A stretch of DNA of 64,000 nucleotides from Candidatus Peribacteria bacterium RIFCSPHIGHO2_01_FULL_51_35 (lineage in GTDB: Bacteria > Patescibacteriota > Gracilibacteria > Peribacterales > Peribacteraceae): the NCBI GenBank assembly GCA_001787535.1, contig MFXP01000016.1, forward strand, positions 1 to 64,000. Reading direction: 5' to 3'. A program made the translations under genes and the position numbers. A model generated the notes under the pieces. It made no database searches. It was not told the origin of the DNA and saw nothing but the letters and a program-made list of their open reading frames with translations. Below are positions 32,965 to 40,743 of this stretch, piece by piece; within the stretch, counting starts at the first letter, position 1, and every line of letters begins with the position of its first letter.

Positions 32965-35907
32965 TTAGATGACGCGCCAGCGAATAGTAAAAAGTGGCTC
33001 CAGTGTAGCATTTTGCTTGAGTTGTGCCTCTACCCTTTCAATCAGGCCTTCTTTCTTCTCTTCTACTTCATCTTGGGATTCAAAGAGCTTTTTTCTCATA
33101 TCATTCCTCTTCTTTTCCATATCCTTAATGGACTTCTGTACCTGTAACTTTTCATCAAGATTAAGAATCTTCTTTGAAGCTGTTTTTGCAGTCTTGATAT
33201 CAATGTCGAGCTTCTTCAGATCAAGCTCAAGTGCCTTCTTTACATCTTCTGCCCACTTATCCAGCTTCTCCACCTCCACATCAAAGAAGTCGCTATTGCG
33301 CTCAGCGATTTGACCGGAAATAAGAGTAACTGTTTGATCTTCTGCCTTCCGTAGCCTTTCAAGATCCTCAGCAGACGGGCTTTCACATTTCTTCCCACTT
33401 CCCGATAGTGAAAAGATTTTTTTAGACACTTCGGGGTCGAGCACCTCACCATCTTCATCAATAGCTATGGTTATAATATGGTCTTCACTTTCAAAAGCTT
33501 GGACCGTGTAACAGACAACACGGATAACACCGCTTTTCCCTATATACGGTTCTAATACGGATATTTTGACAGGGTTACCAGAGTATTCAAACGTCACCTC
33601 AGCTTCTGGCAATTCAGTGGCCTTAACACTCTCGAGAATCCGCTCCGCCAAAGGATGCCCGGGGCGATATATATGAGAGTCTTCGACGTTCTTCCCGATT
33701 TTATACGGCCCCGGTGGAATGGACTCCCCTTTGAAAGGATTTTTGTTGAGAACAAAGGAGTATTCGTTGTCACTGTACTCCGCGTTATTTCCGAGGAAAT
33801 ATTTGGTTGTATCCCATAGCCAACGGTCATATTTATCCAGATACTGCTTACTCTCGTGAAGGTTAAACTTCAGCTTTTCATGCACTTCAGCATCAAAATT
33901 CTCAAGCAATTTTTGTTTCGCATCTCCCATGTTTTCCTGAATACTTTCGTCCATTTCTCGCTGGAGAGTGTCAAACGCAGTATTAATTTCCTCTTCTGAT
34001 CGACATGACTGATAAATGGAAGCAATACGTTTTTCAAAATCCACTCCGGATTCAATACTGCCCAGTACTTCATCACTTGCACCAAACACTCCTTTGAAGA
34101 GATTGAATTTTTGGTCGAGCAATTCATAAACACGCTGATCTGCGGCATTTTTCCTATTCACAAAGTTAATAACAACAACATCGTACTTTTGACCGTATCG
34201 GTGGCAGCGTCCGATTCTTTGCTCAATGCGCTGCGGGTTCCATGGGAGATCGTAGTTAATCACGAGTGAGCAAAATTGAAGATTGATGCCCTCGGCTCCA
34301 GCTTCTGTCGCAATCATGATCTCAGCCTCGTTCTTAAAATGATCAACTATCGCAGCGCGCATATCTGCGGTTTTTGATCCGGTAACCTTGTCCGTATCTT
34401 TATGATTCCTCAGCCATTCGGCATAAATTTCTTTAGATTTAGGATCGTTGTTGGACCCATTAAAGAATACGACTTTATCTTCGTATCCGTTTTCTGACAA
34501 AAGATCCAACAAATAATTTTGCGTGATTCTCGATTCTGTAAAAATGATCGCTTTCTTCTGTGCACCAAGTTCTTCTGTCATTTGGAACCCCTTCTTAAGA
34601 CCTATAAGCAGAGCGTCACCTTTTGAGTTTTTCCAAATTCTTTTAGCAATATCACGATACCTCTGTAGGTCTACTCTTTCCTTCTTCATCGCTACAATAT
34701 CTTCTTCTGTAAATACTTTGATTTCATTTTCCTTATCTTCACCATCGTCTTCTTCCTCATCAATCCATTCGTCAGCAAGTTCTTCATATGTATCAAAATT
34801 CTCCTCAATATTCGGTATACCTAATTCTTTTTGCACATTCTTCTTTTTTGCATCCTCAATAAGTATTTTAATTTTTGTCGCTAGTCCATCTAGTGTGCTG
34901 GCAATAGCAAACGAGGATGATGCTAGTAACTTACGCAGAATCAGAGACATAAGGTGTCTCTGGCTAGCTGGCAAAGCATAAAGTTTTGGACGTTGCAGAT
35001 ATTCTGTCATTTCGTTATACAATTCGATCTCTTCCTCGGATGGAATGTAATCCTGCGTTAAAGGTATGCGCTTGGTATATTTGATGTATTCAAGAACCTG
35101 ACGGCGTAAGGTACGAATGCACACTGTTTTGAGACGATTTCTAAGGTCGACAAACATCTCCTGTTTGGGTTCGATAAGACCCAATTCGTTTTCATTGATG
35201 TCCTGCACTTGAGATACTTTTGCATAATTGGATTTAAAGCTCTTTAAATCACCAAAAACGTGATCGTCTATAATACTTACAAGTCCGTAGAGTTCTAAAA
35301 GTGAATTTTGCAAGGGCGTGGCAGTAAGGAGAATTTTTGGAACACCGTCTAGTGACTCCTTGATTTCCTTAGCAATTTTATTGCTTGGCTTATAGACATT
35401 TCGTAGTCGATGAGCCTCGTCGATGACGACAAGATCCCACGGCGTTTGTTTTACATATGGAGACTTATTCCGAGCAAAATGATAGGAACAGATAACAACG
35501 GTATCCTCTTGATTAAGCGGATTCAGATTGCCTTCCTTAATAAGCTGATTGAAAGATTTTGCTTCTAGAATTGAAGAGGGAATGAAAAATTTTTCCTGTA
35601 ACTCAGCATTCCACTGCTTTCGCAAGTTAGATGGCACAATAAGCAGAATCTTCCTCTTACGCTCTGCCCACTTTTGGGAAATCACCAATCCGGCCTCAAT
35701 CGTTTTACCCAATCCCACTTCGTCAGCTAAAATCGCTCCTTTGGATAAAGGCGAACGGAACGCAAATAGAGCCGCCTCAATTTGATGCGGATTCAGATCT
35801 ACTTGGGCGTTGGAGAGCGTCGCTGTTAATTTCTCAAGACTATCGGATGAACTCCTCTTTGTGAGCTCATAGGCGAAATACTTTGCGTGATAATCAGTGA
35901 GTTTCAT
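32965..35907 (-). CDS. SNF2-family helicase associated with type III R-M
   Basis: 980 residues. Helicase motifs are complete: DEVGLGKTIEAG (I), VIDEAHRLRN (II, DEAH), LLTATPLQN (III), and the C-terminal lobe with EGINLQFCSLVINYDLPWNP and QRIGRCHRYGQ (V/VI). An acidic linker of about 25 residues sits between the two lobes. The C-terminal 200 residues are helical coiled coil. Such SNF2 proteins occur beside DNA methylase and nuclease genes in defence loci. Here it is the first gene of a three-gene operon with mod and res. Its exact role is not known. Confidence 0.85.
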   Translation of the reverse strand: MKLTDYHAKYFAYELTKRSSSDSLEKLTATLSNAQVDLNPHQIEAALFAFRSPLSKGAILADEVGLGKTIEAGLVISQKWAERKRKILLIVPSNLRKQWNAELQEKFFIPSSILEAKSFNQLIKEGNLNPLNQEDTVVICSYHFARNKSPYVKQTPWDLVVIDEAHRLRNVYKPSNKIAKEIKESLDGVPKILLTATPLQNSLLELYGLVSIIDDHVFGDLKSFKSNYAKVSQVQDINENELGLIEPKQEMFVDLRNRLKTVCIRTLRRQVLEYIKYTKRIPLTQDYIPSEEEIELYNEMTEYLQRPKLYALPASQRHLMSLILRKLLASSSFAIASTLDGLATKIKILIEDAKKKNVQKELGIPNIEENFDTYEELADEWIDEEEDDGEDKENEIKVFTEEDIVAMKKERVDLQRYRDIAKRIWKNSKGDALLIGLKKGFQMTEELGAQKKAIIFTESRITQNYLLDLLSENGYEDKVVFFNGSNNDPKSKEIYAEWLRNHKDTDKVTGSKTADMRAAIVDHFKNEAEIMIATEAGAEGINLQFCSLVINYDLPWNPQRIEQRIGRCHRYGQKYDVVVINFVNRKNAADQRVYELLDQKFNLFKGVFGASDEVLGSIESGVDFEKRIASIYQSCRSEEEINTAFDTLQREMDESIQENMGDAKQKLLENFDAEVHEKLKFNLHESKQYLDKYDRWLWDTTKYFLGNNAEYSDNEYSFVLNKNPFKGESIPPGPYKIGKNVEDSHIYRPGHPLAERILESVKATELPEAEVTFEYSGNPVKISVLEPYIGKSGVIRVVCYTVQAFESEDHIITIAIDEDGEVLDPEVSKKIFSLSGSGKKCESPSAEDLERLRKAEDQTVTLISGQIAERNSDFFDVEVEKLDKWAEDVKKALELDLKKLDIDIKTAKTASKKILNLDEKLQVQKSIKDMEKKRNDMRKKLFESQDEVEEKKEGLIERVEAQLKQNATLEPLFTIRWRVI

Positions 35908-36055
35908 TTAAAACTAAAGTAAGATGCACAACAAGAGAATAACAGGCTTTACCCTTATCTCTAAGCCAAAATTGGTATCTAGGTGCTTTGGAGGCACAGC
36001 AGACCGATATCTGGACTCATTGTTTTTCTGTGCTCTGAAGGCAACGATTGAGTGT
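35908..36055. other. Intergenic, nothing recognised
   Basis: 148 nt between the helicase start and the stop of the small PD-(D/E)XK gene. No ORF, repeat or RNA gene was recognised. TACTTT lies 8 nt before the helicase ATG and could be its -10. Confidence 0.4.
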
Positions 36056-36508
36056 CTATTTAGAGAGCGAGATTGTGGGCTTTTTTGATTGAGCGAGCTT
36101 CATATCTTGCCATCTGAATTGTTTCACTTTGCCTTTTGCATCTACCGAGAAAACGTAGAGCAAAAGTTTCTTTGCGACTTGCCACGGAATGCGACGTACA
36201 GCGATTGATGCACTCGATGCAGGAAGACCCAAACCGTAATAGTAGCGTGCTTTACCAACATTCATGCGCGTGATGATCTGGCCGAGTGAATAGACAAATG
36301 CAGTCTCCCGTTGAGACTTTGCTGAAGCGGAAGAGGATTCACCCTTCGTTTCGATGAGAAAATAACGAGAGTATCGATTGTGACACACCTGCATATCCAC
36401 GCCCTGTTCACGGGTCTCTTTTTCAATGCAATTACGGCCCCAGCCATTGCGGAAAAGCCACTGACGAATCGCACGTCGAACTTCGCGTTCGCTTAATACC
36501 TTTTGCAT
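36056..36508 (-). CDS. Small PD-(D/E)XK nuclease-like protein
   Basis: 150 residues. GVDMQVCHNRYSRYFLIETKGES (positions ~35-58) has the D...(E)xK spacing of a restriction-like nuclease fold. The rest (YSLGQIITRM, YYYGLGLP) resembles other short archaeal and bacterial restriction-like proteins. No partner methylase is adjacent; the gene lies alone at the island edge, 131 nt from tRNA-Gln. Possibly a Holliday-junction or defence nuclease. Family uncertain. Confidence 0.5.
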   Translation of the reverse strand: MQKVLSEREVRRAIRQWLFRNGWGRNCIEKETREQGVDMQVCHNRYSRYFLIETKGESSSASAKSQRETAFVYSLGQIITRMNVGKARYYYGLGLPASSASIAVRRIPWQVAKKLLLYVFSVDAKGKVKQFRWQDMKLAQSKKPTISLSK

Positions 36509-36639
36509 GTATTTATGCTATCACTCAGCGTTTAGCGCGACCATGGCGAATAGGATGTCCATCAATAGCTATCGGTTTATGGAGCCTGGCCTTTGGACAA
36601 ATACATGCTGAAAAGGCACCACGGTCGGGTGCCCATGTT

Positions 36640-36714
36640 GGCTGGGGAGAAGGGATTCGAACCCCTGAATGCCTGCTCCAGAGGCAGGTGCCTTACCACT
36701 TGGCTACTCCCCAA
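36640..36714 (-). tRNA. tRNA-Gln (anticodon CTG)
   Basis: 75 nt including encoded CCA. Acceptor TGGGGAG/CTCCCCA, anticodon stem CCTGC/GCAGG around loop CTCTGGA (anticodon CTG), T-arm with TTCGAAT. All stems pair. It marks the right end of the accessory island and could be an integration site, although no duplicated tRNA end was found. Confidence 0.97.
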
Positions 36715-36759
36715 CAGAAGAACAATGAACTGAACGTAACGAGGATCATTATATTAGAC

Positions 36760-36785
36760 TTGCCCTGAGCTAGTCGAAGGGCTCC
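36760..36785. repeat. Interspersed GCCCTGAGC/TCGAAGGGC repeat
   Basis: TTGCCCTGAGCTAGTCGAAGG, an imperfect palindrome also present at 39263-39286 inside a terminator loop. It belongs to a dispersed repeat type seen in many bacterial genomes (REP-like). Confidence 0.55.
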
Positions 36786-36860
36786 CCAACGTGCGGGGGA
36801 TTTTAACAGCTCCAAAGCACCGCGTACATGCTGAAATCAAAGCCAAGAATCCAGTGTTTC

Positions 36861-36950
36861 CTATTGATACGTCAGCACCATCGCTCCTTCGTGTGTGATG
36901 CCTGCTCCCCTGCCCATGAAATTGATCGGCACGGCCTCCATGATGCTCAT
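36861..36950 (-). CDS. Possible 29-residue small protein
   Basis: ATG 36950 overlaps the stop of the upstream membrane protein gene as ATGA. The frame runs 29 codons (begins MSIMEAVPINF, ends GAMVLTYQ) to a TAG at 36861. The 4-nt overlap suggests translational coupling. No family is recognised and its length makes chance possible. Confidence 0.35.
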   Translation of the reverse strand: MSIMEAVPINFMGRGAGITHEGAMVLTYQ

Positions 36951-37333
36951 GCAAAGAAACCGGCAAACGTCATGTATCCACCCCAAGCAAGTATAACGAC
37001 ACCGCCCACTGTAAGCAGCTGCACGGAGATGAATTTATCGATCGCAGCCTTTGTCATATCCGGTGCAAGCAAACGAACGGTTCCTTTCAGGAGCCCTCCC
37101 CAACCAATGGCAGTCACCGCGATCTCCGGCAGAGTGCCCCAGCGATTGTGAGCAAGAACAATGACAAGCCCCGTGCAGAAGGCCAGGAGCGCGGCAAGGT
37201 AATAGGAGAGCGTGAATTCCCGCAATGTTCGCACCATCTTCTCATACCGCGGCCGGTAAAGCAGGAGCGAACAACCGATCACGAGGAAGACGGGACCGAA
37301 GAACCGCAGAAGAAAGAGTGTGGAAGAATCCAT
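36947..37333 (-). CDS. Unknown small membrane protein
   Basis: 128 residues from ATG 37333 (MDSSTLFLLRFFGPVFLVIG); the upstream extension to 37411 looks non-coding. Four hydrophobic segments with short loops (YRPRYEKMVR, LAPDMTKAAID) predict a four-helix inner-membrane protein. No family recognised. It is divergent from the DoxX gene, with 170 nt between them. Confidence 0.6.
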   Translation of the reverse strand: MDSSTLFLLRFFGPVFLVIGCSLLLYRPRYEKMVRTLREFTLSYYLAALLAFCTGLVIVLAHNRWGTLPEIAVTAIGWGGLLKGTVRLLAPDMTKAAIDKFISVQLLTVGGVVILAWGGYMTFAGFFA

Positions 37334-37503
37334 ACACGGCAGGGGGAGGAATAACGAGAATGCTACGCCGCAGCCGGGAATTCGTCCACATGCATGCCGC
37401 AACGACAGCACTGCGAATCAATTTTTTGCTTTGCACAAGTTTTGCACGCGGACAGCTCTCTGCTACGCTCTGCTCACTCTCTCTTCTTCCTCTCCACTCT
37501 TTT

Positions 37504-37893
37504 ATGCAGACCACATGGAAACTTTCCAAGTACAAGGATGTTGCGCATCTTGTTCTGCGGTTGGCCGTCGCAGCCGCCTTTTTGTATCACGGAACCATGA
37601 AATTTGGATTTCTGCAGGGGTCTGCGCCGGAGGGCATGTCGGACACGCTTGTGATGATCTTTAAGTTTCTCGCAATCGCGGAGCCATTGGCAGGCATTGC
37701 CCTGCTCATAGGTTTGCTGACGCAAGTGGCGGCCGCAGGAGTCGCCCTGGTGATGGTGTGCGCCATCTACTTCAAGGCTTCCGGAGGATTTGATTTCGGC
37801 AAAGTCGAACTGGAGATCATTCTCCTTGCCGCAAGCGTGGCTCTTGTGATTGAAGGCGCAGGTGCGTATTCACTGGACGCGAAGATGCGATAA
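37504..37893 (+). CDS. DoxX family membrane protein
   Basis: 129 residues from ATG 37504. Four transmembrane segments with FLYHGTMKFGFLQG after the first, the pattern of DoxX/DoxD-like proteins (RLAVAAAFLYHG, then AEPLAGIALLIG). Family members act in redox or quinone-linked membrane complexes, but most are uncharacterised, so the role here is not known. A pyrimidine-rich stretch rather than a Shine-Dalgarno site precedes the start. Confidence 0.8.
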   Translation: MQTTWKLSKYKDVAHLVLRLAVAAAFLYHGTMKFGFLQGSAPEGMSDTLVMIFKFLAIAEPLAGIALLIGLLTQVAAAGVALVMVCAIYFKASGGFDFGKVELEIILLAASVALVIEGAGAYSLDAKMR

Positions 37894-37996
37894 GTGAGTG
37901 GTTTCTTCGCAGGGTCTTTCTACACTATTCTTTTGAGGAATTTGATTGGTACTTTTTGTCGTGGAGGGGCGGCGCGCCACGGGGGGTGAAGGGGAA

Positions 37997-38200
37997 GACC
38001 CAGCTTCACGCCGCAGCGTGGACGACGAGTCGGCTCCGAAGCCTTGGAGGAGCCGACGAGGAGGCGCTGGGTCGGGTGGAGGAGACATTGGCGCGCCGGC
38101 GTTTTGGCTCCACCTTTGTCGCCGGACAAAGGTGGAAAAGAATTCCAATACAAAACCGCGGGTCGAAGACCCGCTCTCGTTCGTCCCGCAATAGCGGGAC
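37997..38200. repeat. Cluster of strong inverted repeats in an intergenic region
   Basis: The 412-nt gap between doxX and the DUF5667 gene has no credible gene but at least five perfect stems. They are GACCCAGC/GCTGGGTC (37997-38073) enclosing GTCGGCTCC/GGAGCCGAC (38029-38057); CCACCTTTGTC/GACAAAGGTGG (38110-38135); GCGGGTC/GACCCGC (38158-38174); and GTCCCGC/GCGGGAC (38183-38200). They look like nested mobile palindromic units rather than one terminator. Confidence 0.75.
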
Positions 38201-38305
38201 TCGCTCGGATATGCAGAATTGACAAATAGATCCAAAATTGTAAAATTATGTAAGAAAAAGCTCACCCAACAGTCATAGATACTGCTATTTTCTCCCCCTT
38301 TTACT

Positions 38306-39241
38306 ATGCCAGCACTTACAAGTTCTACCGCCATCGGCATCACTGCCGCAGTCATTATCGCAGCGACCGGCGGCACGTCACTCCTTGCGGAAACCGCGGT
38401 CCCGGGAGATGCGCTCTACACCGTAAAAACAAATGTGAATGAAAGCGTTCGCGGAAGCCTGGCGTTCTCCACGTCCGCAGAAGCGGAATTCAATGCCGAT
38501 CTTGCATTGCGCCGTCTGGATGAAATCAATGCGCTCGCAGAGGAGGACAGACTGACTTCCACCGTCCGCGCAGAACTCCAACAAGAATTTGAAGAACATG
38601 CGGAAGCCTCCGTGGCTCTTGCAGAGAAAGCAGGTGAAGAAGGAGACAATAAAGATGCAGCTGAAGTAATGGCTTCCTTTGTTCTGGAATTGGGCGCACA
38701 GGAAGAAGTAATGGTGGAAACGGGCAAAGCAAAAGACACGGTGAAAGCGCAACTGGATGTGATTGTTGCGGTCATCCACGCCACGCGCCGCGAGGCGGCA
38801 CGCACCGAAAAAGAGTTGCGTGTTGCTGCGGAAGCAGAAGTGGAATCAGAGAGTGATGTGACCGTGGAAGCGGAAGAGAATATTGATGCCGCACAAACCT
38901 TGATCACGGAGATCCGCATGCTCACAGCCCAGTCCATAAAGACATCTGCGGAAGTGAAGGCGGACATCACTGCCAAACTTTCGGACGCGACGGTGAAACT
39001 GAATGACGCGCGCACGGAATTTTCCACAAAGGCCTACGCCGAGGCAAAAGCACTGGCGGAGCAAGCGGCAAAGATAGGCGCGGAAGCGGAACTCATGCTC
39101 AAGAACACCTTCAACGCACGCAGTGATGATGATGCTTCCGTAGAATCCGAGTCCTCTGTGGGCACGGAAAGCAATGTGAAGATCGAAGTGGAATCGAATG
39201 TGGATGTGCAGTCTGAAAATAACGTGGGTGTGGATTTGTAA
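38306..39241 (+). CDS. DUF5667-like exported coiled-coil protein
   Basis: 311 residues. An N-terminal hydrophobic segment (IGITAAVIIAATGGTSLLA) acts as signal or anchor. Directly after it VPGDALYTVKTNVNESVR matches the start of DUF5667 domains. The rest is alanine/glutamate-rich helix, then an acidic Ser/Val/Asn tail with repeated ESNV-type units. DUF5667 proteins are often neighbours of ECF sigma factors, and one lies 0.8 kb away here. Likely located outside the membrane; function unknown. Confidence 0.7.
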   Translation: MPALTSSTAIGITAAVIIAATGGTSLLAETAVPGDALYTVKTNVNESVRGSLAFSTSAEAEFNADLALRRLDEINALAEEDRLTSTVRAELQQEFEEHAEASVALAEKAGEEGDNKDAAEVMASFVLELGAQEEVMVETGKAKDTVKAQLDVIVAVIHATRREAARTEKELRVAAEAEVESESDVTVEAEENIDAAQTLITEIRMLTAQSIKTSAEVKADITAKLSDATVKLNDARTEFSTKAYAEAKALAEQAAKIGAEAELMLKNTFNARSDDDASVESESSVGTESNVKIEVESNVDVQSENNVGVDL

Positions 39242-39249
39242 CATCTCCG

Positions 39250-39302
39250 AAGCGGAAGATCGTTTGCCCTGAGCAGCATCGAAGGGCGATCTTCCGCTTT
39301 TT
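39250..39302 (+). terminator. Rho-independent terminator of the DUF5667 gene
   Basis: AAGCGGAAGATCG (39250-39262) pairs with CGATCTTCCGCTT (39287-39299), followed by Ts. The loop is a copy of the GCCCTGAGC/TCGAAGGG interspersed repeat. Confidence 0.8.
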
Positions 39303-39323
39303 AAAGCCAAAAAATCCCCTTCC

Positions 39324-39566
39324 TTACGCCCTCTTGACCAAGCTGATGAGGAAGAGCAGGACAACGGCGCCGATCACCGCCATGACGAGCGAACCCAAGA
39401 ATCCATAAGCTGTGATGCCGAGGGCACTGAAGAGAAACCCTCCGATGAACGCACCGATGACACCGACGACAATGTCACCGATCATGCCGAAGCCGTGTCC
39501 TTTCATCACTTCGCCTGCAATCCACCCTGCAAGAAGGCCAATAAAGAGAAAAACAAGAATTTCCAT
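39324..39566 (-). CDS. GlsB/YeaQ/YmgE family stress-response membrane protein
   Basis: 80 residues with three hydrophobic glycine-rich segments (FLFIGLLAGWIAGEVM, then GVIGAFIGGFLF). This is the compact pattern of transglycosylase-associated GlsB/YeaQ proteins, small membrane proteins linked to envelope stress. Full length for the family. The leader has TTTCCCCCCTTA four bases before ATG, the same motif and spacing as before the DUF1761 gene. Confidence 0.85.
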   Translation of the reverse strand: MEILVFLFIGLLAGWIAGEVMKGHGFGMIGDIVVGVIGAFIGGFLFSALGITAYGFLGSLVMAVIGAVVLLFLISLVKRA

Positions 39567-39582
39567 GGAATAAGGGGGGAAA

Positions 39583-39594
39583 CCTGCCGGCAGG
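39583..39594. repeat. CCTGCCGGCAGG palindrome
   Basis: Perfect 12-bp palindrome continuing as CAGG; a partial relative (CTGCCTGCCGGCA) occurs near 43485 inside the SLH gene. Probably a dispersed repeat. Confidence 0.4.
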
Positions 39595-39614
39595 CAGGGA
39601 AATAAAGTGCGGAA

Positions 39615-39998
39615 CTATCGATAACGATTATTGAAGGGGGATGTCGTCCAGAATGCCCATGCATCTTCCAACGCTTCCCATGCAAACTCCATGGTGATCT
39701 TGGCATCTTCCCAGGTCTGGTCGCCCGCACCGACGAGTTCTTCGTACACTTCTTCCGCGCCGCGGATCGTGCGGATGAACGAGCGTTGCATCTCGCGATA
39801 CGCAGCCACACCGTCGAAGTTGCCTCTGCGGGCAGTGAGCTTCATTTCCGCGAGTTTGTCGCGCCATTCATCTAATTTTTCCTTGGCGCGATCCTCGTAC
39901 ATGACCATCTCCATCCGGCCGATGGGTGTACGGAACGATGCTTTGGGGAAGGATGTCATCACTTCTGTAGACGGGTTGGAGTCCGCATCCTTACCCAC
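39615..39998 (-). CDS. Unknown helical protein
   Basis: 127 residues if GTG 39998 is used; ATG 39959 and ATG 39914 are in-frame alternatives giving 114 or 99 residues. The core (EDRAKEKLDEWRDKLAEMK, then WEDAKITMEFAWEALEDAW) is predicted long amphipathic helix, likely a helical bundle. No membrane segment. It lies between the ECF sigma gene and the GlsB-like gene on the same strand and may belong to their stress regulon. Confidence 0.6.
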   Translation of the reverse strand: MGKDADSNPSTEVMTSFPKASFRTPIGRMEMVMYEDRAKEKLDEWRDKLAEMKLTARRGNFDGVAAYREMQRSFIRTIRGAEEVYEELVGAGDQTWEDAKITMEFAWEALEDAWAFWTTSPFNNRYR

Positions 39999-40058
39999 TT
40001 CGGCTTGACCGCCCCCTATGCGGGGATGTCCTGGGAAGAAAGGGGCGGAGTTTCTTCA

Positions 40059-40595
40059 TCAGTGACTTCCTGCCCGGGAAACGCACCCCTGTCGAGAAGC
40101 AATTTGTTTGATACTCCGATGCAGACGAACGGAAACGGCGTTGGGAGAAAGTCCCATTTTCGTCGCGATATCCGCGGGCATCATGCCATGGATGTACCGC
40201 ATAACCAGCAGCTCCGACTGCTCTTTTTTTACCGCTCGGACGTTTCCAAGAATCATCTGCACCTCCAAATTTTTTTGAATTTGGTCTGTTTTGTCCTGCA
40301 CATCCGGCTCAAAACCCTCTTCCATCAATGCTTCCAACGAAACATCTTTCTTCTGACCGCGCATACGATCAATAATCAAATTATTGGCCACTCGATAGAG
40401 AAAACCCTTGAGATTATCGATGGTGTTGCCATTGTTCAAATATTGCCATGCACGCATGAATGTTTCCTGCGTCACTTCTTCTGCATCCTGTTTATTAAAG
40501 AGGCGGAAGGAACAATGGCGACAGATGGCCTTGGCATATTGATCGTATGCGTCGGACAATTCTTGCATTGCGTCGTCCATGTTGAGCTGGGGCAT
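40059..40595 (-). CDS. ECF-family RNA polymerase sigma factor
   Basis: 178 residues. Sigma region 2 (FNKQDAEEVTQETFMRAWQYL, then FLYRVANNLIIDRMR) and region 4 helix-turn-helix (LLVMRYIHGMMPADIATKMG, then SVRLHRSIKQI) are both present with the usual linker. It directs RNA polymerase to a stress or envelope regulon. The downstream same-strand helical protein and GlsB-like protein, and the nearby DUF5667 protein, are plausible targets or modulators. No classical anti-sigma gene is adjacent. Confidence 0.88.
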   Translation of the reverse strand: MPQLNMDDAMQELSDAYDQYAKAICRHCSFRLFNKQDAEEVTQETFMRAWQYLNNGNTIDNLKGFLYRVANNLIIDRMRGQKKDVSLEALMEEGFEPDVQDKTDQIQKNLEVQMILGNVRAVKKEQSELLVMRYIHGMMPADIATKMGLSPNAVSVRLHRSIKQIASRQGCVSRAGSH

Positions 40596-40709
40596 GGGAG
40601 AGGGAGAAAATGGGCGAGTAAGACAGAGTTCGGCAAAACGTTCATTTTAATGAACGAAGTGTTGTCGTGCCACTCTTTTCTCCGGAAAATTCTTTTAGGT
40701 TTACCTTGC

Positions 40710-40743
40710 GACCCCTCCACCGGAGGAGGGGTTGGGGGGGAGA
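40710..40743 (+). repeat. CCCCTCC-type palindromic repeat, copy A
   Basis: CCCCTCCACCGGAGGAGGGG (40712-40731) followed by TTGGGGGGG. The same unit, palindrome plus G-rich arm, flanks the DUF559 insert in ribE (52299-52341 inverted, 52704-52750 direct). Confidence 0.7.

Noticed and set aside
28523-35907. DISARM system
   Set aside because: A SNF2 helicase and a methylase are present, but drmA/drmB-like genes are not; Mod and Res are type III.
36640-36714. Duplicated tRNA-Gln 3' end as an att site at the island's left edge
   Set aside because: I found no copy of the tRNA 3' sequence near 437-445; serine recombinases also do not usually use tRNA ends.
37920-38376. Overlapping ORFs between doxX and the DUF5667 gene
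   Set aside because: They are generated by GC-rich inverted repeats and have no family resemblance.
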